This document shows positions 49,703 to 61,429 of a DNA stretch of 64,000 bases, piece after piece. Every line of letters begins with the position of its first letter. Positions within the stretch are counted from its first letter, which is position 1. The notes under the pieces were generated by a model. That model searched no databases, had not been told where the DNA came from, and saw only the letters and a list, made by a program, of their open reading frames with translations. Source of the DNA: Jacaranda mimosifolia. Lineage: Eukaryota > Streptophyta > Magnoliopsida > Lamiales > Bignoniaceae. The position numbers were made by a program, and so were the translations under genes. The DNA lies in the NCBI GenBank assembly GCA_018894105.1, contig CM032117.1:39784501-39848500 (forward strand). Direction: 5' to 3'.

Positions 49703-52700
49703 GGGCCCCTTTTGATTTTATTTTCATTTTCATTTTTTATTTTCATCATTTCTAAATTTTGAAAAAGTAGTTAGTGAAAATGAGTTTGTATTTATATATG
49801 TTGTTAGAAAAGTAATGATTATATTGGATTTAATAGGTTGTAGTGTAGCACCCCGACCCGAGAGGCGTCTGCTCTCGTCAAGGATGCTACCTCAGTTAGG
49901 ATTTCACTAATAATTTTTTTTCCTTTGTTTTCCAGATAGTCTCAACACAAAACATAAGTCTATAATAACTCCAATGAGGAACAGACTCATAATCAGAGAA
50001 TAATATCCATGTGAAATAGTCTTGCCACGAATTGTAAACCAAATCTGAGTCTTTATAATTTTACAATCGCTCAGAGACTCGCATCAAATATCACCTACTC
50101 TAACCTATTACATTTCATGAAAAGGTAAAACTGGTAACCCAGTGACAGGCCCACTATTACATTACGAGCATTTATACATTTCATAATCTTATCATTTATA
50201 AAGATCATGATAACATTATATATACTATCCACCCTGCGGCCCAAGCTCATAGTACCTTCTAGTCCTCAATCTGGGGTAAAGAACATAAGGAACAATACAA
50301 GGAGGGTAAGTCCAAATGACTTAGTGAGGTAATGATCAGGCTACATGAACAGTAATAACAATGAATATAGAGTATAGAATAAGATCAGTCCGACGTACAA
50401 CAATTAAAAGTAAATATCAAAGGAACAGGTTGTTAAACAGTAGACAGGTTTCACGAGGTCAAAATATGGATTGGAGGAATAATATGTTATACTTTACACA
50501 TCATGAGCAGACTCCACGCTGTCCCATACCAACGAAGAGACATCTCAAGTTTTCATAATATTTAATAGAAAACCTTATATTTCAAAACTTAAGAGCTAAA
50601 TTAATTCTAAACAATCAAGTGTACGGGAACGTGTTAAGTTGCAAAAAGTTCAGATTAAAAATCTAGGATTTCATTCAATTTTATAAAATCAACTGTACAA
50701 AGGATATCTTTACAGATCCGACCGTGAAACGACCTTCACCTTTATGACTCCTAGTATTTTGTATAACCAATCTAATTGTGGAAAGGCATGCCCCCTTATG
50801 CAACGAGCGGCCAACTCACCAAACCTAAACAACACGAATTAGTTGGACTGATCCTCGCCGATCAAGCTTCAAGTGGCAGCCAACCTCCGACTATCCCGAA
50901 GTCAAGATTGCAAACCAGGTCCTGGCGAGTAGACCAGCCACCAACAACCCAATGTCGTCCTAATTGTCTTACCAACCAGTCATGTGTGCTCAAAATGTTC
51001 GCTAAGGGTGTCCCCAAGGGTATTATTAATCACATGTATAAGCACGAAGTCCCAACAATGAACACAATTTCTTTTATACCACAATCGCCATATGAAACAG
51101 AATCATTTCAACTCAGTTATGAAAATACTGTAAAATTTAGTAACAGACTAATCAATTAATCAGTAACGGCTAGTCAGCAAGACTACCTCGCAATAGTATC
51201 ACAAGATACGGTGATTGGGAGAGTTTCAAACAAGAAATACAGCTCAGACAGACTATCATATTCATTACAAGAGTCAAAGAATAGCATAGAACGAAAAAGC
51301 ACCAACCATTGAATCTCAATACAAATAGAATCAAGCAACAAGGACATAATAACAAATATTTATGTTCTTTTCCCAGCAAGGAAAGCTAATATAAACTCAC
51401 CTGGTAAATCCAAAAGAATCCCCAATTACATCGACGCTCAAGCCCTTGCTTCCAAGTTAGTCTAATGTTGTATCATAAGATAACCTGAATCATTATTATA
51501 CAACTCTTTAAATCATAAGCATGTTTATACCTAGCGTCTTTAACTCCTCCCATCCTGTCGTAACTTGTAATCTTGTTTCCATACCAAAACGCCTAAAGAT
51601 ACTTTAGTTTATAATTCTCAATTTATCGAGTTGGGGAACAACTTATCAATACTCTTTTCTTTAGCTTCCCTAACTATATCAATCCAATTTAATAATTTCC
51701 AACGAAAGCTATATCAACTTAAGGCTAATGTTTAAACCCATAACAAGATCTTGATTTACCTTTTATGTCATTTAATATTAATTTATGCATCTAATTTCAT
51801 TATAACATAACTTAATCATATCAAATTACGGCTAATAATCTAATAAAATCAAAACTTACCAAATTAAATTAAGTTCAAGTCCAAATCACATCCCAAAATT
51901 AGTCCCACCGCGTCGGAATTAAATTTCAAGTATACTTCCCAGTCACCGTTGGAGCTGCCGCGTGGGTGGAAACCGTTTGGACCAAAAGATAAGCCTCATC
52001 GAGCCCATCCAAAACCCTCAACCAATTTCGCCATCCGCTGCCTCTTCGCCGGTGAATTGGACGAAAATAACCACTAAAACCCTATCACTTCCACTGCTTT
52101 TCCGCCTCAATTACTCTGTCGTTGATCGTTGAAAATCCAATTAAAGGCCAAGGTTACCAAAACGTTCCTCTCAATAAGCCCATCAAAACCCACCCAATAT
52201 TTCACCATTTCCGCCATCAGAAGTCAACAACCCGTCAACTCTACCGCCTTGGTCCACCACCTTAAATTTTCCAGGTGAAATCGCCGTCAATTTGGCTCAT
52301 ATTTGGTATGGTTGTGATCTTTGAGCTGAGAGGAATCCAACCATAGTTTTAGTTTTCAATTTGGAGCTGAAACGAAGAAGAATCAATGGTGGGAAAAGGT
52401 TCAAGTTTTGAAAATTAGATTACTTTTTGTCCTCATTTATATATATAGAAGCATTTTTGGACTTCTTCAATTTGACCCCTCAAATTTTAACCGACTTCAA
52501 TTAGGTCCCCCCAGACTTTGGCTGACCTACAATTCCACCCCTAAGCTTTAATTTGGTCCTAAAAGTTTGTTATTTACATAATGACCCCCCCTAACCTTCT
52601 TAATTTCAACCAATTAAGTCCAAACTGATTTATTTTAGAACCCTTACACTTTTAATCCAATCATATTGACCTCTAAATTTCATAATTTTGGTCAATCAAG

Positions 52701-53059
52701 CCTTTTTCTTATTTGCGATTAAATCCTTCAATTCTCAATATTCATGCATAAACTTTAATTGATTTAATTTAAGCAATTACCAAATATAATTTATTCGATC
52801 CACATATTATTTTGTTAACACAATCATTTACAATTTATAATCCGAAAGTCGGGGTGTTACATGTAGATTGAGAGAAATAGTAATAATAAAATAGAAAAAG
52901 AAGATATATAGGTTATTAAGCGAAGATATATAGATTATTGGGAAATATGTTTTGAAAATGAAAATGATGTCGGGTGAAAATGTGCAAAAAGTAATGCATT
53001 TCATTTTTCAAGTAGTAAAAAATTGAAAATTGAGTATGAAAATGACACCAAACAGGCCC
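49703..53059. mobile_element. Tourist-like MITE (~334 bp) interrupted by a solo LTR
   Basis: The left end is GGGCCCCTTTTGATTTTATT at 49703. The right end ...GACACCAAACAGGCCC at 53059 is its approximate complement (GGGCCTGTTTGGT). TTA flanks both sides (49700-49702 and 53060-53062), the 3-bp duplication of PIF/Harbinger MITEs. Its own DNA is 49703-49843 plus 52867-53059. Confidence 0.65.
49844..52861. mobile_element. Solo LTR, 3,018 bp (chromovirus-like ends)
   Basis: The ends are TGTAGCACCCCGAC and GTCGGGGTGTTACA, TG...CA and nearly inverted repeats of each other. The flanks are an exact 5-bp duplication, TGTAG (49839-49843 and 52862-52866). No gag, pol, PBS or PPT lies inside, so this is a single LTR left by LTR-LTR recombination. 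Long LTRs starting TGTAACACCCC are typical of Tekay/Del chromoviruses; that assignment is inference from the ends and length. Open frames inside have no family similarity. Confidence 0.7.
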
Positions 53060-53129
53060 TTAGTACTTATTGATAAAATACTAAGTGCATTTCCATAATA
53101 TTCACATATTAGCATCTATAAGCACAAAA

Positions 53130-53915
53130 TAGGGATGTTCACAGTTTGGTTTGGATTGATTTTGGGACAAAAAGCTAATCAATCCAAACTATGTAATTTA
53201 TATTGGATTGGTTTGGATCAATGTGATTCTTCTTGTAAATTCGAATCAATTTAATCCATTTGTAATCTATTTGAATTAAATCGATTAGTCTTTTTTATTC
53301 AGATTTTCAACCGAAATATTTGATAATTCAATTTAACCAATTTAATGAATCCGTTTTATGTCCATTTGATAATTGTAATTTTGCTTACTTTCTTGATAAT
53401 TTAATCAATGTTGAGAGTAATATTAGCCTTATGAAATTAAATTCTTTAAGAACATGTAAACTATAAACTATAAATCAATGCAATAATGCATAAAAGAAAA
53501 ATAATACTAATATGCAAGTCAACATTAATGATTAAAAATATCGTTAAACAACCTATAATAATTCATAAAAACTCAATCAAGCCAACATAATAGATCTATA
53601 AAATTTCAAGAATTAACTTCCAAATAAGCAATTACCAAAGTATCAACATTGGTTTTAGGTCATTTTCTTTATGTTATATTTTATTTTAGTTTATTTGTGG
53701 TAGTTTATATTTATGGTATATTTGTTTATATTATTAATATATAAAAGTTCAATTCAATTTGGATTGGATTGATTTTTGAAAGTAAAATCAATAACCAATT
53801 CAATCCAACCGATTAAGAAAAAATCAAACTCAAACTAATCCAAAAAATCAATTTTTGATTTGATTTGGATGGGATGATCGATTTGTTTGATTTTATTTGA
53901 ATTTAAACACCTCTA
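53130..53915. mobile_element. hAT-type non-autonomous element (786 bp)
   Basis: The ends are TAGGGATGTTCA at 53130 and, in reverse complement, TAGAGGTGTTTAA from 53915. The flanks GCACAAAA (53122-53129) and GCACAATA (53916-53923) match at 7 of 8 positions. The inside repeats AATCCAA/TTGGATT motifs like the element at 25472-26350, in the opposite arrangement. Confidence 0.75.
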
Positions 53916-53923
53916 GCACAATA

Positions 53924-54700
53924 TATGAAAAAATTTCCCAGCAATAATATTTATGTTTTGCATGTCAGAACCTGGAAAAATTAAAAACTACCATTTAAAG
54001 TGGTTAGTGAATAGTGATATTAAGAGTGACACATAATTATCTTACAGTTATGGTTATAGCAACTAACAATCCATTGGTAAGTGAACGAAATAAATAATTA
54101 TTTTGCTACACATTTATATTTATTAATAATTCTTTTAATTTTATTAATTTATAATGCGTGCTATATTTAGATAATGTATTGAGGATATTTCTATACTCCC
54201 AATAATGAAGAATTTAATTTATACGGCCTCTTATTACTCTTTAAAAGTTCATTTGAATGATTTAAATGATATATTAATGTCAAAAGTGTAACAAATAAAT
54301 ACGAGCAAGTATACTACTATGTGTCCATTTAATTTTGGGTTTCTTGTTTTTCCACTTTAATAATGTAATAGTTTTTATTTTTTAAATATATAGGGGAATG
54401 AAAGAAAATTCCCATATTTATATTTCATTATATTGCAAATTGAAAAAACCAAAAAAGTTAGCTATTATCATAATGAAAATACAATTGCTACTCCAATAAC
54501 ACTATCAATTTAAATATGGCAAACTTGAAAAAATGAAATACTTAAATTACTACATTTGTTATCATAAAATCCACAAGGTGTTAAAGAAAAATATGAATGG
54601 TTATGCATTTAGATTTGGGGTATTAATTTAACAATACTACTTTCTTATGAAATTTTTTGCATTTGTGATTATTATCCATAAATGACATTTTTTATTTTAT
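53924..54700. other. AT-rich spacer, nothing recognised
   Basis: Short A/T runs only; no coding frame, repeat end or RNA gene seen. Confidence 0.45.
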
Positions 54701-57005
54701 AGTGACATGGATAATTAAATTCACAAGGGTAAAATAATAAAAGAAAAAAAAGGCTCAATGGATCAAAGAGGCTAATTAAATGAAAAGGTCAGAGAGTTCA
54801 AATCAATTAAGCCCATTAAAAACGACATCAAAACCCTAATGAGCTTCAGCCTATTTAGAAATGAACTGTAAACACTAAGCCTTAAAGAGAACTTGGGCAT
54901 AAGAAATCATTCGGGAAAAAAAAATGCATACACATGAGAATTGAAAAACTCTTTGCATTGCCTTTCAAAGAAATCGAACCTCAAATTTGATGTCTACCAG
55001 AAAGATCACAACTCTATTTACTTGCGGCATCATTTTGACGCCATCTATGAGAACTTTGAATGATGAAGAACATCAAGAGTGCAGATGAATTCCAGAGCTC
55101 ATGACTCTAACAACTAGGTAGTCTTAAGGTCAGAAAACGTGGAGAGCCATCGGCTTAAAGCATAGTCACGTTTGACACCAGAGCATGCCCTTGAGGTGTA
55201 GTTAATACCGGAAGAGATGCCTACGCAACAAGTACCACCTTCCAGAGATACCACTCTATAGTTGACCCATAAGGCATTGAAGATCCTATTGGAGAATGCC
55301 ACGGTTCAAACTGTGGCCAAAGCAGTTGCTCAATATGTAGAGGAGCATCAACCCAAGTGTCGCAACAGTCCTCTTATTGGAGCCAACAGCTTCATCCTTT
55401 CCAAAGTAAACTGACTAGAGAACCGATCCCAATTGAGGTGTCGCTCCTCTTTCTCCACTTCTATAGTTACATGTTTATTTCTCCCTGTAGGGAAATTTCT
55501 CCTGGCGATTGCCCTCTATAGCTGGAGCCTAGACTCATTCATTGGTACCACAACCCTCAGAAAAAGTTGGGAACCCGTGTTTGCCCTTGGTCATTGCTCT
55601 TCCTCGGCAAAGCCCGTTCTCTTCAACTATCTTGGTGAAGGTACTCCCCTAGAGGATAAAGATAACTAATCTACTGGAGTTTGATGACATGGAGGACCCG
55701 TAGGATCACTTAGACAACTTCCTAGCAAGGTGGAACTCTACAATTTGAGTAAAGCTGCGTATTGCAAGCTATTCCACACGACACTCACTAAGCAGAACTT
55801 GACATGGTTTAACCAGATGCCTACTGGATCCATCATAGGCTAGGACCTGCTAGTGCAGTACTTCCTTCAAAACTTCTCCATCAATCAAAGATACACAAAG
55901 ATGGTGGGGCACCTATTTACCATCAAGAAGAAAGATGGAGAGTTACTAAGGAATTACCTCAACCACTTTTTCTAAACAGCACAAGATCCCCCACATTAAT
56001 TAGGAGCTCCTGCCTAGCATTATCCAGCAAAACTTGAAGTACTTGAAATTTTGGGAGTCGGTTGCTGGAAAACCTTCTAGTTTTCTAGATGAGCTCTTGA
56101 GGAGAATATAATAATGCGCTGATGATCTTACATCCCTCGCTGACTTCCAGGTGAAGAAAATATCGCTAGATAATGGCAACTCAATTAACATCCTATTGTA
56201 TGATGTGTTCCTCCTTCTAGGAGTGGACAATACACATCGAGAAGTCGGTGCCCAACAACCCAGTGCTAACAGGGGTGCCCTACTCCCAGCAATAATCAAC
56301 GTATCGTGCCATGCCCAATTCTTACCTGACAGTATCCATAACAGCCACACCAAGAGAGTAACTACTGTAATAAAAATGCAAGCGCATACCAATATATGTA
56401 TGACATTGAAAAAGAAAGAAAAACCATGAAAGATGAGTCCTTTATATGACTTAGTGCTAAAAAGAATACGTCAATACTCAAACTTTCATAATAGAGGCAC
56501 GAAATGTGATAGTACTACATGCGTAGATATCACTTTGCATCTGGTTGATATTTAGCCATTTAAAGAAAACTAAGAGAGGCTTGCAGAAACCATAATTGTT
56601 GTGAGACCCCTCAAAGAAACTTACTAAAAACACTCTCGACAATGATATCATAACTGCCATAGTGAAAAAATATTTTGAGCACGAAATGGCGTCTTTGCAA
56701 TAAGACCTCCAGAAGTCATGCAAAATGATGAATGCAAGAACATATCCCAAGAGATCCCTAAAAATGTGTCTCCCTAAAAGACCTCAAGGGGCTCTTAGAA
56801 ACTTGACTTTAAAAAAATTCATGAACATAAAAATAGCACAACATTGAAAGAAAACTCCCATAAATGTAAGGGGAGTCAATCTTATTGCCAAGGAAATACC
56901 TACCTTGAGAGTGCCCGAAGTGGAAAGTAACAAGTTATGTTGAAGACTTGTACAGACAACCTCACAAGCTTAGAAAATGCCACAAAACTCGACAAACAAT
57001 CTTGA

Positions 57006-57788
57006 GGGTAAATTATATTTTTAGTTTTATAAGTTAAGCCTGTTTAAATTTTAGTCTCATTCTTTATCAGTTTTGCACATTGCATCCAATAAGTGCATTT
57101 TTTTTTTCAATTTGAAGACTCAAAAGGACTTCTGTCCAGAAGTTAATGGAGCGATTCACGTGCCATTCACGTGGTAGTTAAGTTGAGCTTTTTCGGTCAC
57201 ATAATTTAGGCTCATTTAGATTTTTGGTCCTAATAGGAGCTCCAACAGATTTTTACAAAAGAAAAAAGAAAAATAGGTGCAAGTGAAGGTCCCATTTGTT
57301 TTTACGGCGCACCAGCTCCATTGAAAACCTCATGGAAAAATGAAAATCCAAACAAGAGGTTCCATGATTGTGCTTCTATGAATAATGAGTGTGGTTTCTT
57401 CGCTTGGGAAGATCCTCAAATGTGTGAAAGAACAAGACAAGTGATACTTAGGTTGCTTAGAATGTTGACTGTAATGGAGGAAAAGTTATTAAAACTTCAA
57501 AAAAAAGCAAACTATGTTGCTATATTTGTTGGTGGTTTCTTGGTTGATAGTTCTTCACTTTATTGGGATCAAAATTCAAACAAATCTAACTTATGTGACT
57601 AGAAAAGTACTAATTTAATGGCCACATGAGTAGCACATGACTGGCTCCATTAATTATTGGATGGAAAGCCTCTTTAGTCCTTAAATTATTAAAAAAAGGC
57701 ACTTAATGGATGCAATGAGTAAAAGTAATAAAGAATTAGACCAAAATCTAAATGGGCCTAATTTATGGGACCAAAATGCAATTTACCC
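57006..57788. mobile_element. Mutator-like element with long TIRs (783 bp)
   Basis: The left end GGGTAAATTATATTTTTAG and the complement of the right end, GGGTAAATTGCATTTTGG, continue to match for well over 100 bp inwards (for example CATTGCATCCA.TAAGTGC in both arms). Flanks CAATCTTGA (56997-57005) and CAATCCTAA (57789-57797) agree at 7 of 9 positions. A 9-bp duplication and long TIRs are the marks of Mutator-like elements. It carries a GRF zinc-finger ORF and no transposase. Confidence 0.75.
57278..57602 (+). pseudogene. GRF-type zinc-finger ORF inside the Mutator-like element
   Basis: The zinc-finger core begins TGC AAG TG (Cys-Lys-Cys if one base is missing at about 57286) and continues GPICFYGAPAPLKTSWKNEN, then PNKRFHDCASMNNECGFFAW with ED. 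This is the GRF pattern CxC ... NP.(R/K)RF..C ... CGFFAW. A likely coiled coil follows (RLLRMLTVMEEKLLKLQKK). A hydrophobic end YVAIFVGGFLV probably derives from the C-terminal membrane helix seen in plant GRF proteins. The frame closes with TAG at 57600-57602. No ATG is in frame at the start, and the one-base slip separates the first two zinc ligands, so it is a broken gene or has an unseen upstream exon. Confidence 0.65.
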
Positions 57789-58379
57789 CAATCCTAAAGG
57801 ATCTTCTAAATGAAAAGCCCATAAAAAATTCTAACTCCTATGTGAGATGCGAACTAAGACATCCTTTGATCTCACTGTGACATATAATTCAAATAACCTC
57901 TAAGAGCTAGGGCTAGATAAGGCCCCTTGAGATGTACGATAAATGAAATACTCTCTTAGAAAAGCGAGAGTCATCACCAAAACAATGATGCTTACTAATG
58001 ATCCCCCAAGTATGAAGCCTCCGAGGCAAAATTATTTTAAGTTCTACACAAGGCACGAATTTTGATAGAATCCCATAACCCCAAAAAAGGTCGAAAGGCC
58101 TCACATCAAAGTAAACACCTCCAGCACCCGGCGTAGGTACCCAACTTTGGCACCCAACAAGCGAACAATATACGTGTCCAGCGCAGGCACCCAGCTCGGG
58201 TGCCCCTCTCCAATGCTCGGCACATGCACTACCTAGTAGCTATTTTCTTTGCTGCCTTGACAACCCATTGTCAGTGGTGCTCCCACTGCTACTCTCTTTC
58301 TCTTTATAATCTTGAATTGGAATTTGTCTATCAACATCTCTCTTTCTTGCTAATACTACCAAAAATTGAGTATAAGAAA

Positions 58380-60900
58380 AAATTGTTAAATTGATTAAAA
58401 ATAGCAATAAATCTAAAATTAATTAATTAAGAAAGAGGGCCAGCGAGCCCAAAAGACAAGACAAGCCTATAAAGAGGGGCAAAAAAACCCTAATAGGCCT
58501 AAGCCCATCAAGATTAAATTCTATAAATACCAAATCCAAGAAATAAATTTGGCATAAGAAATCATTCACAAAAATTCTCAAAGTCGAAAATTTTTCGAGA
58601 AGAGAAGATCTCTTGGTGCATTCCAAAGAAGACAAACCAACACTCTATCATTTTTTGGAAATCTATCATTTTTTTGGAAAGGACCTCGCTGCATTTCCAA
58701 GCAGCATCATTTTTGGTGCCATTTGTGGATAACTCAAAGGAACAAGAAAGAACCTAAGAATACCGGCGAGATCTAGAGTTCACCACTTCAACACATAGGT
58801 GATGTGACCTTTGAGGATGTAGAGGGCAACTAGCTAGAAACACCATCACAATTGATGCTGCAGCTATTCCCTGGCACATTCATTACCCCAAGGAAAATGC
58901 ATGTGAACCTGGCGTTGCTCTCTAGAGACCTTAAATCGCTACTAACTCCAAAAATATTGATGAGTCTATTGGAGAGCATCACTACTCGAGTTTTATCTAA
59001 TCAATTGCTCAATGCATGGAGGAGTTGCTACAACTCTACCATTGGGACTTAAGTCTTAGTCTTCCTTGAAGCAGGCTACCCAAAGGACCAGCTTTAAGAG
59101 AAGCTTCGCTCTTCTTTCTCTATCTCAAGCGTTCACTACCTACACCCAGCTCATCAGTTCATGAGAAGAGGTTTTGCGTGAAGCTCTATGGTTTGGCTGT
59201 CATGCATCCTCCTTAGAAAATGATAAAGAATACAGAGAAGCAGAAGACAAACAAATTATGCAATTTCTACCAATATTGTGGACATACTACTGAGTGGTAT
59301 AGACACCTAAAAGATGAGATCGAGAGATTGATCCAATCAAGACATCTCAAAAAATACATGATGTAGGGGCCAAGCAGTCCTATAAATGTCCCAAAAGTTA
59401 GGAAGAATGAGTCATGTTGTCTACAGTTTGGTGAGCACGTAAGGCCTACCAACCAGCAGTTTATGAGCAACGAAGGCGACCTCCCCACTACCAAGGCATC
59501 TTTGATACTCTCAAGAGGACCTACCTAGATAGATGATGCCACCATTGAGAAGGCATTCACGCGAGATTCAGTATACACCTGAGCACCAATTATTAACCCT
59601 ATTCTAAGTAGAATCGAGGGACACCATCTGTGACAAATGATGCTTTAAAGAAGGTACACCAGAGACACCTAAAGCCACAAGGACCTATAAACGCTGATCT
59701 CTTCATGGTTCTAAAGAAATCCTATGAAGAAAAAGGAGAAAGCAAGAAGTGGTGACTCTTTAAGACACTAGCAAGCATAGAGTGTTGAATTTGGGAGCCA
59801 ACTCAAAACGAACGCAAGCCGCAAGCACTGAGTGAGTAGAACAGATGGTGCTTTAGTACATGCCTCTTACAGCCAAAAGAACAAAATACTGTAAGTTGCC
59901 ACGCTCCAAAGTTTGATCGGTACCCCCATTAAATGTTAGATAACCTCAAAAGTGTGAGTCTTCAAGCTACTGTAATTTCAATGGGCATACCAAAGAACAA
60001 TGCACCTAAGGGATAAAATTGAAATGATGATCTAACAAGGATACTTTAGTGAATATATGGACAAGCAAAAGAGCTCCATCGAAAAGTAACTTCGTAGCAA
60101 AGAAATGAAGAGTTCTGAAAATCTACCCAAAGAACACCACAACCGAGAAAAGAGCTCTGCTCTTGTTGCCAACATGAAGTTGGCTCCCGTGATGTGAATT
60201 GTAAAAGCAATTAAAAAAATGTTTATCTAAAGTTCAACGCTAAATGCCACCGCTACATGAAGCACCTCCCTTCTGCCATTCAAACTAACCCAGTCACCAT
60301 ATATGGGAGCACTCTCTGCTTCTCATAAGAGTATTTTTACTTTTAAGTATCTTTTAGTCTCTATTTTCTAAATCTTGAGCAAAGCCTATCTACTCAGAGA
60401 CGGAACTCCTTTCTTATTTTTAGCTCCTGAATAAATGTATAAATTTTCATATTCTTCATGTTACGCTCTCTTTTATATGATTTTGAACCTTACAACATCT
60501 ATAAGGAGTTATTATGAAGCTTTTAGGCATAAACCCACTATAAGGCTCCTCGAGGAGTGCAAGGAGTATGTGGCAACCACTGGACATAATACTAATATAA
60601 AGGCTCCCTTAGAGTACATGGCCACCGACATAATCCAACTATAGGCCCCATGGAGGTATGTAGTAGCTGCACTAAAAGATCCCCCTATTGGCTCATTTCA
60701 AGAGTACATGGCATTCTCTAAATAAGTCCACTATTGGCTCTTCTCGATAGTACATGGCGCCTTCTAAAAGGACCACTATCAATTCCCTTTGGGAGTACAT
60801 GGTAACCTTTGAAAAAGCCCAGTATAGGCTCATCTTAGGAGTACATGGCAACCCTCTAGAGAAGTTTGCGAAGGAACACCTTGGAAGATGCCTATACAAT
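58380..60900 (+). mobile_element. Decayed gypsy-type element Z (bounds approximate)
   Basis: An LTR-like stretch ends CCAAGCAGCATCA at about 58710, followed by PBS-like TTTTTGGTGCCATTTGTGG. Gag remnants on the plus strand: CNFYQYCGHTTEWYRHLKDE followed by IERLIQSRHLKKYM (about 59260-59360), the Tat zinc-knuckle region, and a second knuckle-like YCNFNGHTKEQC near 59970. No pol is seen. It ends in a tandem array (60520-60865), as X does. Confidence 0.55.
60520..60865. repeat. Tandem array of ~43-48-bp units (about 7 copies) at the end of relic Z
   Basis: GAGTACATGGC or a decayed form recurs with cores at about 60566, 60614, 60657, 60704, 60749, 60794 and 60841. Each copy is followed by AACC..CTA.A.AAG and CCA.TATAGGCTC. 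The unit differs in sequence and length from the 39-bp array of element X. Confidence 0.8.
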
Positions 60901-61429
60901 CAAGCCAAAAAAACCCAAATTGAGTCCTCACGAAGAGAAGGGTGATAACATCTCAATACTTAGAAAAAAAATACAAAGAAAAATCTCTAAGTTCAATGAC
61001 TCAACATGTCGCTGCGTGCTTATCATGAAGTCTTTCAAGAGACCCATAAACACATTTATCTTTATTGCTATACTTAAACTCTAAGGTTTGTCTAACTCGA
61101 GAATGAAATTAATTTTCCTCCCTTAAAGGACTTCACTTCGAACAAGGTGAATTAATGCTAATAAAAGGGGAAGGCTCTATGTATTCCTAGGATAACCTAA
61201 TTACAAGTTACACTCGCAACTACAATAGTCGCTTCAAACACATAAACTCACTAAAGAGCTTACGCTACTTTACCAATTAAAATTTTTAAATCCCCAAGTG
61301 GCCGACAAAAGCATCACGTTATCAAGAAGCTTGACAAGGAAAACAACACAACAAAGAAAAAAGTGATAGAAGTCCCACGAGGGCGCTTCGTACAAGCGTA
61401 AAGGGATAACTTGTCCAACATCATCTTGC

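Larger units (their letters stand above)
54702..58370 (+). mobile_element. Decayed gypsy-type element Y (bounds approximate)
   Basis: An LTR-like stretch ends CTTGCGGCATCA at about 55033. A PBS-like TTTTGACGCCATCTATGAG follows at 55034-55052. Gag-like scraps on the plus strand include a motif close to RWNSTI near 55730 and DGELLRNYLNHFF at about 55935-55973, the usual Gag 'ESL..Y..RF' position. Stops are frequent. Its LTR shares GGCATAAGAAATCATTC with the LTR of relic Z (58549). A Mutator-like element is inserted at 57006-57788. Confidence 0.5.

Noticed and set aside
50776..51159. 127-codon open frame in the solo LTR
   Set aside because: It starts at a non-ATG codon, has no family similarity or splice context, and lies inside an LTR.
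54702..60900. Viral (pararetrovirus) origin for the gag-like scraps
   Set aside because: LTR-like ends, PBS positions and Tat-type zinc-knuckle context fit LTR retrotransposons; no movement-protein or virus-specific domain was seen.
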